Of a DNA stretch of 64,000 nt, positions 36,599-45,005 are shown one piece after another. The stretch spans positions 28,759 to 92,758 of the forward strand of contig VFGV01000003.1 in NCBI GenBank assembly GCA_009392275.1. The letters are read 5' to 3'. How positions within the stretch are numbered: the stretch's first letter is position 1; each line of letters begins with the position of its first letter. The notes below the pieces were generated by a model. It was given only the letters and a program-made list of their open reading frames with translations. It searched no databases and was not told the origin of the DNA. Source of the stretch: SAR202 cluster bacterium (GTDB lineage: Bacteria > Chloroflexota > Dehalococcoidia > Lucifugimonadales > UBA2962). The translations under genes and the position numbers were made by a program.

Positions 36599-36628
36599 AT
36601 CGTAGCAATTGCCTATCCTGAGTGTCAA
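36599..36628 (-). promoter_or_regulatory. Strong promoter of the thrC-NIL-MoaD operon
   Basis: On the minus strand, perfect TTGACA (36623-36628), an 18-nt spacer, and extended -10 TGC-TACGAT (hexamer 36599-36604). Predicted transcription start near 36592, leader about 70 nt. Confidence 0.6.
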
Positions 36629-36705
36629 TGAATTATCAGCTTCTTTTAAAATCCAATTCATAGAATTAGTTAAATACACTACTTATTCTGAGCAACATAA
36701 GTTGA

Positions 36706-37911
36706 TTAGAAAAACCCTTTTTGCGAAAAAAGATCTGATAATACTTCTATTCCTTTGCTTATTTCCTCCGACGAATTGTAACCAAAACATAATCGTGCAT
36801 AATTTTGACCTGAACCAGCATCTGCAGCAAACATAGTTCCAGGCTGATACCCGACACCAGCCTCCAACGCTTCTTTTGTAACTTCATTCAGATCCACCGA
36901 CTCAGGCATCTGCAACCACAAATATAGACCGCCCTCTGGAGTACTCCATTTCGCATTAGAGCCAAACGTCTCACCTAGCGTTGCAATCATTGTGTCTCGT
37001 CTATCTCTCTGAATTTTAAGAAGTTGTTCTACATGGTCATCTAAACCTGACATAGCATATCTATGAATAGCAAGAGCAGCAAATTCATTCACTCCACTCC
37101 CACTTATTTTACGAACCATTCTGAAACGACCGATTATCTCTTCTGGGCCAACAAAATACCCCATTCTAAGTCCAGGAGCTATGGTTTTAGAAAAAGAGCC
37201 CACATACATCACCTGTCCTGTTAAATCTAATGAATGAATTGCAGGCACGTTATCACCTTCAAACCTCAAATCAACATAACAATCATCTTCTAAAATAGGT
37301 ATCTCATAAAAAGATGCAATATCTAAAAGAGCTTTTCGTCTTTCTAAAGTCATAGTCCAACCCTGTGGGTTTTGGAACGTAGGTATGGTGTAGATCAATT
37401 TTGGTCTTTTGTCCTGGGCAACTAAATCCGCGATTACCATCTCTAGGTTGTCAGGCTTCATTCCTGATTTATCGCACCTTACACCATGAATGTCTGCGCC
37501 TGAAATCCTTAGTTTTGTTAAACTGTTCGAATAACAAAAGTCTTCAGTTATTACAGCGTCTCCGTTATCTATTAACAAATCAATTATCGTAGAAATATGC
37601 TGAGAGGAACCATCACCTAATACAACCTGCTCTGGATCGACTGTCATTGCTCGATCTCTTTTTAACTTATAAGAAACATACTCTCTCAACGGCGCATATC
37701 CTTGAACATCGGGATACAACGCTAAGTCTTGTCCTTCATCTGATAAACCATCTTTAAGAGCAGCAAGCAAACCATCTAGCGGTAATGAACCAGGATCTGG
37801 ATAAGCTATTGCAAAATCATATTTACCCCTTTCTAACTCCGCTCTGTCACGAAATGGTGGGGCGTGCTTTGACAATATTTTGTTGAATTCAATAAGTTTT
37901 TTATTTTCCAA
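36706..37911 (-). CDS. PLP aminotransferase class I/II (MocR-like aminotransferase domain, stand-alone)
   Basis: Fold type I aminotransferase of 401 residues, related to LysN/2-aminoadipate aminotransferases and the C-terminal domain of MocR regulators. Visible: YPDVQGYAPLREYVS, LGDGSSQHIS, PTFQNPQGWTM, EDDCYVDLRF and the Schiff-base Lys in YVGSFSKTIAPGLRMG. No winged helix precedes it, so it is an enzyme and not a regulator. The start is TTG 37911 with GGGAA upstream. It lies 24 nt after AlaX on the same strand and 182 nt before the thrC operon, which has its own promoter. Substrate is not decidable. Confidence 0.87.
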   Translation of the reverse strand: MENKKLIEFNKILSKHAPPFRDRAELERGKYDFAIAYPDPGSLPLDGLLAALKDGLSDEGQDLALYPDVQGYAPLREYVSYKLKRDRAMTVDPEQVVLGDGSSQHISTIIDLLIDNGDAVITEDFCYSNSLTKLRISGADIHGVRCDKSGMKPDNLEMVIADLVAQDKRPKLIYTIPTFQNPQGWTMTLERRKALLDIASFYEIPILEDDCYVDLRFEGDNVPAIHSLDLTGQVMYVGSFSKTIAPGLRMGYFVGPEEIIGRFRMVRKISGSGVNEFAALAIHRYAMSGLDDHVEQLLKIQRDRRDTMIATLGETFGSNAKWSTPEGGLYLWLQMPESVDLNEVTKEALEAGVGYQPGTMFAADAGSGQNYARLCFGYNSSEEISKGIEVLSDLFSQKGFF

Positions 37912-37935
37912 TTTAATTATTCCCGGTTTGTATGA

Positions 37936-38676
37936 TTAGTCTTTTGTTTTATCATTATTTTTTTCTAGATCTCCCACTCTTATCCGAAGCCGCTTATTCC
38001 GCTTACCTTTGCTTTCATGACCAACGATTGTGATGCTACCAACATCAGATGTGTTAGCAACATGTGTGCCACCATCGGCCTGTATATCCAAGCCTTTTAT
38101 TTCTACAATTCGTACTTCTTCAATATTTGCAGGTAAAAGATTGATCTTAGTCCTAATCAAATCCGGAATTTTAAAAGCCTGTTCACGCGGAAGAAATTTT
38201 ACAGTTACCTCTCGCTTCTTATCAACTTCGATATCAATAGCTCTTTGGACAATACTTGCGAAATCAGCAGACATTTCTTCTAACTCAAAATCCATCCGTG
38301 CTTCCAGAGGCTTCATGTTACCCCCTGTTACTTGGACTCCAAAGTCCCTCCATATTACTCCACATAAAATATGTAAGGCAGTATGAGTTCTCATTAATTG
38401 GTATCTTCGATCCCAATCTATTACTCCTTCAATTTCCTGGCCCAACACAGGTTTAACACCGTTTGTTAAATGTATTAATTGATTACCAATACGTTTAACG
38501 CCTTGCACCTCAATTTCATTCCCATCAAATCTTAGAACTCCAGAATCAGAAGGCTGACCACCACCACCGGGATAGAAAATAGTCTCTTTTAATTCAACGC
38601 CTTCAGGTAATACATGATTTACTATACTTTTCATGCTTTTTTGATATGCATCTATATGGGCAAGTATATGTGTCAC
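37936..38676 (-). CDS. AlaX-type alanyl-tRNA editing protein
   Basis: Stand-alone editing domain that deacylates mischarged Ser- or Gly-tRNA(Ala). 246 residues: ETIFYPGGGGQPSDSG, the zinc site HTALHIL (HxxxH), and ADGGTHVANTSDVG. In AlaRS the last motif begins Cys-Gly-Gly-Thr-His; here Asp replaces the Cys ligand, as I recall in other free-standing AlaX proteins, so zinc binding would use His residues and Asp or be altered. GTG 38676 has AGGAG 6 nt upstream. It duplicates the editing function within AlaRS at 27.9 kb. The aminotransferase gene follows on the same strand. Confidence 0.88.
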   Translation of the reverse strand: MTHILAHIDAYQKSMKSIVNHVLPEGVELKETIFYPGGGGQPSDSGVLRFDGNEIEVQGVKRIGNQLIHLTNGVKPVLGQEIEGVIDWDRRYQLMRTHTALHILCGVIWRDFGVQVTGGNMKPLEARMDFELEEMSADFASIVQRAIDIEVDKKREVTVKFLPREQAFKIPDLIRTKINLLPANIEEVRIVEIKGLDIQADGGTHVANTSDVGSITIVGHESKGKRNKRLRIRVGDLEKNNDKTKD

Positions 38677-38734
38677 TGAATTCTCCTATCAGTTTTAAAA
38701 TACAAATTTCGATTTTATCTAATGATTGATGAAG

Positions 38735-38740
38735 TATAAA
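38735..38740 (+). promoter_or_regulatory. -10-like TATAAA 8 nt before the lhgO start
   Basis: TATAAA lies 8 nt before ATG 38749 and no ribosome site is visible, so a transcript from here would start at or within a few bases of the start codon. A clear -35 is not seen. Confidence 0.3.
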
Positions 38741-38748
38741 ATATCAGC

Positions 38749-39960
38749 ATGAATAAAAGTAATTATGATATAGCTGTGATCGGAGCAGGGATTATCGGTC
38801 TAGCAACTGCAATGCAACTAACAATTAAATTCCCTTTACTCAAAATCGCTGTCTTAGACAAAGAGACAGTAACTGCAGAACATCAAACCGGCCACAATAG
38901 TGGGGTAATACATGCAGGCATTTACTATAAACCTGGTTCAGCCAAAGCTAGTTTCTGTTACACAGGCAATCAAGAATTAAGAAAATTCTGCGACGAAAAT
39001 TCAGTGCCATACAAAATGTGCGGAAAATTAGTAATTGCGGTCAACAAACATGAAATTCCTATGCTAGAAGAACTACATAAAAGAGGTACAGCTAATGGAG
39101 TTGAAGGTTTACAGATCATTGGAAAGGATGAGCTCAGAGAGAAGGAACCTAATGCAGCAGGATTAAAAGCAATATGGTCGCCAAACACAGGCATAATTGA
39201 TTACAAAAAAGTTACAGAGTCGTATGCTGATATATTCACAAAGAATGAAGGAGATTTACACTTAAATTCAAAAGTGAAGGCAATAACTCGAGAAAATAAA
39301 ATGGTGGTATTAGAAACGGAAAATAAAACTATTAAATCTAAATATGTAATTAATTGTGCTGGATTACATGCAGACCAAATCGCAAAACTAATGGGACACG
39401 ACTCAGGAATACGTATTGTGCCATTTAGGGGTGAATATTATTCAATAGATAAGGATCGAAAAAACATGATAAACGGACTAATCTACCCTGTCCCCGACCC
39501 GTCAATGCCTTTCCTAGGTGTACATTTCACGACAAGAATCGATGGAACAGTTGAGGCTGGTCCTAATGCCGTGCTGGCATTTGCTAGAGAAGGTTATTCA
39601 AAATTTGCTTTTAATTTAAAAGATGCATTTAATACCGTATCCTTCCCTGGATTTTGGAAAATGTCCGCCAAGCATTGGAAAACTGGATTCGAAGAGCAAT
39701 ATCGATCAATTAACAAGAATTCGTTCCTAAAGTCGCTTCAATATTTGGTTCCAGATATAAAAATGTCAGATTTAACTGAACCTGGATCGGGAGTTAGGGC
39801 GCAAGCAGTAGATATGGCAGGCAACTTGCTTCAAGATTTCTCAATCATAGAAGCTGATAAAGCTATTCATGTCTTAAGTGCCCCCTCTCCTGGAGCGACG
39901 TCATCTTTAACAATAGGAAGACACATAGTTGATTTAGCTCAAAAAAATTTCGAGCTTTGA
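38749..39960 (+). CDS. lhgO: L-2-hydroxyglutarate oxidase/dehydrogenase (LhgO family)
   Basis: FAD-dependent oxidase of the DAO family that oxidises L-2-hydroxyglutarate to 2-oxoglutarate. 403 residues: dinucleotide motif VIGAGIIGLATA (10-21), the family-specific EHQTGHNSGVIHAGIYY (about 44-60, FAD/active-site region) and SPNTGIIDY. The length is standard for LhgO. It stands alone on the plus strand between AlaX (divergent) and the zinc ADH (convergent). A route through 2-oxoglutarate fits a heterotroph feeding side products back into the TCA cycle. Confidence 0.9.
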   Translation: MNKSNYDIAVIGAGIIGLATAMQLTIKFPLLKIAVLDKETVTAEHQTGHNSGVIHAGIYYKPGSAKASFCYTGNQELRKFCDENSVPYKMCGKLVIAVNKHEIPMLEELHKRGTANGVEGLQIIGKDELREKEPNAAGLKAIWSPNTGIIDYKKVTESYADIFTKNEGDLHLNSKVKAITRENKMVVLETENKTIKSKYVINCAGLHADQIAKLMGHDSGIRIVPFRGEYYSIDKDRKNMINGLIYPVPDPSMPFLGVHFTTRIDGTVEAGPNAVLAFAREGYSKFAFNLKDAFNTVSFPGFWKMSAKHWKTGFEEQYRSINKNSFLKSLQYLVPDIKMSDLTEPGSGVRAQAVDMAGNLLQDFSIIEADKAIHVLSAPSPGATSSLTIGRHIVDLAQKNFEL

Positions 39961-39964
39961 ACAA

Positions 39965-41068
39965 CTACATCATCAACACTCCACGAAGGTTTTTACCGGC
40001 ATGTAAATCTGAAAATGCTTCGTTCACTGAATCTAATGGATAGGTTGAAGTCACCATATCATCAAGATTAAGTTTGCCTCCCCTATAAAGATCAAGCAAC
40101 TTCGGTATATCAACGTTCATCCGCGCGCTTCCGTATCCCGTACCTCGTATTGTTCTCTCGGTAAATGGAAAATCTAAAGCTGGTATAGAAACCTCATCTC
40201 CCATTTTTGCTCCACCGATAACTACTGCAGTTCCACATTTCGCAAGAGCATCCCAACTATCCCGCATTAATTGTGGCTGTCCAACAGCCTCAAAAGTATA
40301 GTTAGCTCCAGCACCTGTAATTTTCTGGATCTCTTCAACTGCATTTACTTTGGATGCATCGACAACATGAGTAGCGCCAAATTGTTTAGCTAAATCTAAT
40401 TTGTTTTGCTTAACATCCACAGCAATAATAGGATAAGCACCTGAAAGAACAGCACCTTGAATACAGCTTATACCAACTCCACCAGAGCCAAAAACTGCCA
40501 CGCTTTCTCCAGCAGCAGGTTTGGCGGTATTTATAACTGCCCCTACCCCAGTCATTACAGCACAACCGACCAAAGCAGCTTTGTCTAAAGGAATATCATT
40601 ATCGATTTTCACTACACTTTTTTCGTCGCATATTGTGTACTCTGCCATAGTCGATATTCCTAAGAAATGATAATAAGGATTACCATCTTTATGATATCGA
40701 TTTGTTCCATCAGCCAAAGTGTTGCCCGTTACCATCTCACCTCTGCCTACATCACACATGTTTGACTTTCCAACCGAGCAATAATAACAATTCCCGCAAG
40801 CATAAATCCAAGACAATACCACGTGATCACCGGGTTTAACAGTAGTTACAGAACTTCCGATTTTCTCCACTACACCCGCTCCTTCATGACCTAGAATCAT
40901 TGGCAATCCGCCTTCCCAATATTGTTCGCCTAGAATAAACGCATAATCGCTATGGCATACACCTGACGCAGCTATTTTCACTTTCACCTCTGTCGGCTTT
41001 GGATCGTCGATTTCAACCTCCTCCACCTTCATTGGTTCTCCATAATTATGTAATACTGCAGCTTTCAA
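39965..41068 (-). CDS. Zinc-dependent alcohol dehydrogenase (MDR family)
   Basis: NAD-dependent zinc alcohol dehydrogenase of 367 residues, class III-like subgroup. Catalytic zinc ligands are Cys in GVCHSD (near 38) and His in ILGHEGAGVVEKIG; structural zinc tetrad is CGNCYYCSVGKSNMC. Rossmann motif GSGGVGISC and Asp in VDVKQNK (NAD) follow. The start is TTG 41068 with a strong GGAGGA site 5-6 nt upstream, so the TTG is convincing. A promoter with an overlapping inverted repeat lies at 41118-41149. The paralogue at 45776 is similar in length and zinc motifs. Substrate unknown. Confidence 0.92.
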   Translation of the reverse strand: MKAAVLHNYGEPMKVEEVEIDDPKPTEVKVKIAASGVCHSDYAFILGEQYWEGGLPMILGHEGAGVVEKIGSSVTTVKPGDHVVLSWIYACGNCYYCSVGKSNMCDVGRGEMVTGNTLADGTNRYHKDGNPYYHFLGISTMAEYTICDEKSVVKIDNDIPLDKAALVGCAVMTGVGAVINTAKPAAGESVAVFGSGGVGISCIQGAVLSGAYPIIAVDVKQNKLDLAKQFGATHVVDASKVNAVEEIQKITGAGANYTFEAVGQPQLMRDSWDALAKCGTAVVIGGAKMGDEVSIPALDFPFTERTIRGTGYGSARMNVDIPKLLDLYRGGKLNLDDMVTSTYPLDSVNEAFSDLHAGKNLRGVLMM

Positions 41069-41117
41069 TTTGATCCTCCAAAATTCTAATGTTATAGATT
41101 AGTAAAACCCAGCAGTG

Positions 41118-41135
41118 TAGGATTATCCCATCCTA
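41118..41135. promoter_or_regulatory. Inverted repeat TAGGAT-N6-ATCCTA over the ADH promoter
   Basis: Perfect 6-bp inverted repeat with a 6-nt spacer, overlapping the -10 and spacer of the minus-strand promoter at 41122-41149. A protein bound here would block the promoter. On the plus strand it also overlaps a TATAAT (41134-41139) that could serve the divergent gene at 41225. Confidence 0.4.
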
Positions 41136-41149
41136 TAATTTAATGTCAA
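41122..41149 (-). promoter_or_regulatory. Promoter of the zinc ADH gene
   Basis: On the minus strand TTGACA (41144-41149), a 16-nt spacer and GATAAT (41122-41127). Transcription would start near 41115, giving a leader of about 47 nt that contains the GGAGGA site. Confidence 0.6.
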
Positions 41150-41224
41150 TAATTCATTAAATATGAAATGATAATTTCCAGTGACAAATAACTGCTGATA
41201 ATGACTATATTCACGGAGTGGAAA

Positions 41225-42292
41225 ATGAAACAACATAAGATTGCCGTAATTAGAGGAGATGGCATAGGTTTAGAAGTAATAGAAGAGGGTATCAAAGTCC
41301 TGGATACTCTCGGTTCAAAATATAACTTTAAACTGAATTATACAGAACTTCCTTGGGGAAGTGATTGGTATTTCAAAAATGACAGTATGATGCCTGTAGA
41401 TGCAATCAATCAGTTATCAAGTTATGACGCCATATACCTTGGTGCAGTGGGTCATCCAGAACTCCAGGATCACGTGACTTTAAATGGACTTCTTCTTCCA
41501 ATAAGAAGAGCTTTCGACCAGTATGTGTGTTTACGACCTTCAATCCTATATCCAGGGATAAATTCACCTTTATCGGGTTACAAAAGTGGTGAAATAGACT
41601 TCATTGTAGTAAGGGAAAATACTGAAGGTGAGTACGCCAACGCTGGAGGATTTCAATACCTAGACTTTCCTGCAGAATTAGGTGTGCAAACAGCTATTTT
41701 TACGCGACATGGTTGCGAGCGAGTAATCAAATATGCTTTTGATTTAGCTGTCAAACGAGCAGGTAAAAAGTTAGTTACATCAATTACAAAATCTAATGCA
41801 CAAGGTTACGGAATGGTAGTTTGGGATAGGGCTTTCGAACGTATAGCTGCACAGTATCCAGAAATTAAAACAGAGTCTCTGTTAATTGATGCTGCATGCA
41901 TGGAATTTATTAGGCGGCCCGACAGCTTCGATGTAGTAGTTGGGTCAAATTTGTTTGGGGATATACTAACCGATATTGGTGGAATAATAACTGGTAGCAT
42001 AGGTTTATCTGGTAGTGCAAATATAGATCCAGAAAGACGATTTCCGTCGATGTTTGAGCCCGTTCATGGAAGCGCACCGGATATAGCCGGAAAAGGAATC
42101 TCGAACCCAATAGCAGCTATATTGTCTGGAGCAATGATGTTGAACCATCTTGGACACGTAGAAGCGAGCACTGAAATTGAAAAAGCTGTGAAAAAAATAT
42201 TACAAAGAGGCGATGTGTTGACTGCTGATCTCGGTGGTCAAGCAAATACAGAGATAATGGGTAATGCTATTGTAGCGGCACTAAACCACTAA
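41225..42292 (+). CDS. Isocitrate/isopropylmalate-type dehydrogenase (tartrate dehydrogenase-like)
   Basis: Metal- and NAD(P)-dependent beta-decarboxylating dehydrogenase, 355 residues from ATG 41225. Marks are GDGIGLEV, LRPSILYPG, the RENTEGEY loop, SITKSNAQGYG with the catalytic Lys, DAACMEF, GDILTDIGG with metal Asp residues and FEPVHGSAPDIAGKG. YLGAVGHPELQDHVTLNG is the pattern of tartrate/D-malate dehydrogenases; LeuB usually sits in a leu operon, absent here. I use ATG 41225 (GGAG 6 nt upstream) over ATG 41201. Divergent from the zinc ADH. Exact substrate uncertain. Confidence 0.88.
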   Translation: MKQHKIAVIRGDGIGLEVIEEGIKVLDTLGSKYNFKLNYTELPWGSDWYFKNDSMMPVDAINQLSSYDAIYLGAVGHPELQDHVTLNGLLLPIRRAFDQYVCLRPSILYPGINSPLSGYKSGEIDFIVVRENTEGEYANAGGFQYLDFPAELGVQTAIFTRHGCERVIKYAFDLAVKRAGKKLVTSITKSNAQGYGMVVWDRAFERIAAQYPEIKTESLLIDAACMEFIRRPDSFDVVVGSNLFGDILTDIGGIITGSIGLSGSANIDPERRFPSMFEPVHGSAPDIAGKGISNPIAAILSGAMMLNHLGHVEASTEIEKAVKKILQRGDVLTADLGGQANTEIMGNAIVAALNH

Positions 42293-42415
42293 ATCGAGTA
42301 TGTGTAGCGGGTTAAAAAATCCGTGATATTCTAAAATACTAAATTATTAACAAATAATCATGTTAATTAAGATACTAGTAATAACTTCGTTTTTAGGTTT
42401 AGAATTACGAATTAA

Positions 42416-42490
42416 GCGGGAGTAGCTCAGCGGTAGAGTCCCTGCCTTCCAAGCAGGCTGTCGCCGGTTCGAATCCGGTCTCCCGCTCCA
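42416..42490 (+). tRNA. tRNA-Gly (anticodon TCC)
   Basis: Acceptor GCGGGAG (42416-42422) pairs fully with CTCCCGC (42480-42486). The anticodon stem CCTGC/GCAGG holds a loop with TCC, and the T arm has TTCGAAT. Discriminator T is followed by an encoded CCA (42488-42490). TAGAAT at 42400-42405 may be its -10. Confidence 0.97.
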
Positions 42491-42532
42491 CTTTTACACA
42501 TAGACTGATTTTTCTTTTAATAAACATAGTTT

Positions 42533-42538
42533 TATACT
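42533..42538 (+). promoter_or_regulatory. -10-like TATACT 11 nt before the second phosphotriesterase-like gene
   Basis: TATACT lies 11 nt before ATG 42550, with no ribosome site between; a transcript would carry a leader of only about 5 nt. It separates the operon from the tRNA-Gly gene. Confidence 0.3.
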
Positions 42539-42549
42539 TACTTTTGAGC

Positions 42550-43629
42550 ATGATTGAAAAACTGTCTGGAAAGATATCCACCGTATTGGGGCCAATAGAT
42601 CCCAGCGAAGCCGGATTAACTCTAATGCATGAGCACATATTCGTCGATGGCTCCTGTTTTCAATCTATACCAGATGAAGCCTCAAATAAAATATTAATCC
42701 AGTCCGAAATTAACTTTAAGACGATCAAAAACCTTGCTAGACATTGGAATGTCATTTCCAGCCATATAAAACTTAATGACTTTGACATAATGCAACAAGA
42801 ATTGAAAAATTTTGTTCTGTCGGGTGGAAAAACAATCGTAGAGGCCACAAGTATCGGGATAGGCCGTGATCCTTTTGCTGTAGCTAAAATGTCTAGGGCT
42901 ACCGGATTAAACATTATTATTGGATCTAGTTACTATATCCCCATATCATATCCTAAGCGCATAAACGAAATGACCGAAGATGATATTTATGATGAAATCG
43001 TTAAGGATATTGAGATTGGCATCCATGACACAGGCATTAAAGCAGGACTAATCGGTGAAGTTGGTATTGGAGGATCAATATCTCAAATGGTCAATCCCCA
43101 CCAAAAAATGCCTGAAGAAAAGGTTTTGAAAGCTTCAGCAAGGGCCCAAGCAACAACTGGAGCGCCGATGATCATACACCCAAGTCCGATCAAGGGATCC
43201 TTAATGAAGGTGTCACAAGTTGTTCTGGATTACGGTGCAGATCCCTCAAAAATAGTTTTTGCGCATATGGATGTACAAACCGATATAGAAATTCTTAAAA
43301 ATCTGCTTAGCCAAGGTTTCAATATTGAATATGACTCTTGGGGCATTGAAGACACGGAATTGATTGACTCTTCAGACGATTCATTACAACTACCTAACGA
43401 CAATATCAGGTTAAAATACATGCGAGATCTAATTGAAGATGGATATATAAATAACTTGATTATTACCCAAGACATGTTTTTGGGCCTGCAGATGAAAAAA
43501 AACGGAGGCAAAGGATACGGACATATCATTGACAATTTAATACCACGTATGAAAAATTTTGGTTTCACCCAAACAGAAATAAATAATATATTGGTATTAA
43601 ATCCTCAACGGATTCTGACTTTTAAATAA
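42550..43629 (+). CDS. Phosphotriesterase-family metal hydrolase (second paralogue)
   Basis: A 359-residue relative of the enzyme at 24819. HxH is in LMHEHIF, the bridging-position acid is Glu in LIGEVG, and His in MIIHPS, His in VFAHMD and Asp in ITQDMF complete the binuclear site. The C-terminus (HIIDNLIPRMKNFGF) aligns with its paralogue. The position of the carboxylated Lys is again Glu, so an ester or lactone hydrolase is more likely than a phosphotriesterase. I chose ATG 42550 over TTG 42544. It is the first gene of a six-gene run that ends with the zinc ADH at 46867. Confidence 0.87.
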   Translation: MIEKLSGKISTVLGPIDPSEAGLTLMHEHIFVDGSCFQSIPDEASNKILIQSEINFKTIKNLARHWNVISSHIKLNDFDIMQQELKNFVLSGGKTIVEATSIGIGRDPFAVAKMSRATGLNIIIGSSYYIPISYPKRINEMTEDDIYDEIVKDIEIGIHDTGIKAGLIGEVGIGGSISQMVNPHQKMPEEKVLKASARAQATTGAPMIIHPSPIKGSLMKVSQVVLDYGADPSKIVFAHMDVQTDIEILKNLLSQGFNIEYDSWGIEDTELIDSSDDSLQLPNDNIRLKYMRDLIEDGYINNLIITQDMFLGLQMKKNGGKGYGHIIDNLIPRMKNFGFTQTEINNILVLNPQRILTFK

Positions 43630-43650
43630 AATTAAGGAATGGTATTTTAT

Positions 43651-43980
43651 ATGGAAACACCCAATAACGATGATAAATTTCAGGGATTTGGAGATGACCC
43701 TAATTTAACCCACTTAAGGGTGGGTACGGAACCTCAGATTATCGAAATACTGACTGACCCATATGTGATATATCGATCTAACAGATATGCTCCAGTGGTA
43801 AAGGTGAAGGACGTTTCTTCTGATAAGGAATATATTTTATATATTAGCTCAACATCTCTAGCACAAGAATTAGAAGATATACGAACCTTGGATGGAGATG
43901 GTTCATTGGTGGGTATAACAATAGCAGTAAATAAAGATAGCGATGATCGATTCGCAAAATATGAAGTGTCAGTGGAGTAA
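43651..43980 (+). CDS. Small protein of unknown function
   Basis: I do not recognise this 109-residue protein. It is acidic at its N-terminus (NNDDKFQGFGDD) and then has an alternating strand pattern (EPQIIEILTDPYVIYR, APVVKVKDVSSDKEYILYIS, SLVGITIAVN), suggesting a small beta-barrel such as an OB-like fold, with no membrane segment or cysteine. ATG 43651 is preferred over ATG 43639 because the AAGGA site (43634-43638) abuts the latter. It begins 21 nt after the phosphotriesterase-like gene and ends 3 nt before the rhaM-like gene, so it is firmly in the operon. Confidence 0.7.
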   Translation: METPNNDDKFQGFGDDPNLTHLRVGTEPQIIEILTDPYVIYRSNRYAPVVKVKDVSSDKEYILYISSTSLAQELEDIRTLDGDGSLVGITIAVNKDSDDRFAKYEVSVE

Positions 43981-43983
43981 TAC

Positions 43984-44301
43984 ATGTTTTCAATTGGTAC
44001 AGTTATGACATTGAAACCAGGCGGGTATCCCGGTTATAAAAAAGCTCACGATGAAATTTGGCCTGAGTTATCGAAATTGATTAGTGATGCTGGAATCAGT
44101 ATGGCCATATACAAGCATGGTGATCTGTTATTTATACACGCAATTGCGCCCTCAGAAGACAATTGGAATAGCATTGAAGGAGACGTCACCGAGAAATGGT
44201 ATGAATGGATGACAGAATTCCTGGTTACTGGCCCTGACGGTAAGACTATTGTTACTCCTATGCCCGAAGCATTTTCATTCGGTATGTTTTCTACGTCATG
44301 A
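43984..44301 (+). CDS. L-rhamnose mutarotase family protein
   Basis: Small dimeric ferredoxin-like sugar mutarotase (RhaM family), 105 residues. Typical segments are TLKPGGYPGYKKAHDEIWPEL (about 8-28, with the conserved His), then LISDAGISMAIYKHGDLLFIHA and EKWYEWMTEFL. It converts anomers of L-rhamnose or a related deoxysugar. No other rhamnose gene is nearby, so the sugar may differ; together with the epimerase and dehydrogenases downstream, an acid-sugar or deoxysugar route is plausible. Its stop overlaps the next start by 4 bp (44298-44301), so translation is coupled. Confidence 0.88.
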   Translation: MFSIGTVMTLKPGGYPGYKKAHDEIWPELSKLISDAGISMAIYKHGDLLFIHAIAPSEDNWNSIEGDVTEKWYEWMTEFLVTGPDGKTIVTPMPEAFSFGMFSTS

Positions 44302-44963
44302 ATAAAAATAAACCCCAAATAAAAAAAACTAAACGAACCACACTGAATCGTTTTCCAAACCGCGGACAATACGATACCGATACGATATATTCCATTCTTG
44401 ATAGTGCCCTAATTTGCCATATCGCATATGTGTATAAAGATGAACCAAGAATAATACCCACGGCATTCGCCAGAATTGAAAACGACCTATTTATACATGG
44501 AAGTCGCGTCGCAGGAAATATTAAAGCACTGGCATCAGGCATAATGGCAAGTATAAGCATAACTCGCTTGGATGGCTTAGTATTAGCGAGATCAGGTTTT
44601 AATCATTCGATGAATTACAGATCAGTAATAATACATGGCACCGGCACAAAGGTTGAAAACAACGAAGAAAAATTTTCTATACTCAATGTATTCATTGATC
44701 ATTTAATCCCCGGAAGGTCTGATGATGGATTAAAACCTATTTCCGAGCAGGATCTAATAGATACAACAGTGATCAGATACCCTTTAAACGAGATGTCTGC
44801 AAAAATTAGAACAGGGCATCCGAACGACGAAGATGAGGACTATAACTTGCCAGTGTGGGCCGGAGTTATACCTATATTAAGACAGTTTGGCGAGCCAATT
44901 ACAGATCCCAAAATGCGCCACTCTACTCCTGCTCCTGATTATGTAAAAAATTATCATAAATAG
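44298..44963 (+). CDS. Pyridoxamine 5'-phosphate oxidase-family flavin-binding protein
   Basis: Split-barrel flavoprotein of 221 residues with the signature RFPNRGQYDTDTIYSILDSA (about 15-34), CHIAYVYKDEPRIIPTAFAR, LFIHGSRVAGNIKAL and SMNYRSVIIHG. This FMN-binding family (PNPOx-like putative) includes flavin reductase-like and unknown oxidoreductases. It is not the true PdxH, which has other motifs. Coupled to the rhaM-like gene by a 4-bp overlap. Its role in the operon could be a redox step or detoxification; unknown. Confidence 0.85.
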   Translation: MNKNKPQIKKTKRTTLNRFPNRGQYDTDTIYSILDSALICHIAYVYKDEPRIIPTAFARIENDLFIHGSRVAGNIKALASGIMASISITRLDGLVLARSGFNHSMNYRSVIIHGTGTKVENNEEKFSILNVFIDHLIPGRSDDGLKPISEQDLIDTTVIRYPLNEMSAKIRTGHPNDEDEDYNLPVWAGVIPILRQFGEPITDPKMRHSTPAPDYVKNYHK

Positions 44964-45005
44964 TATATAAACCATTAACTGAATGAAAAAACACCTAGAT
45001 ATAAA

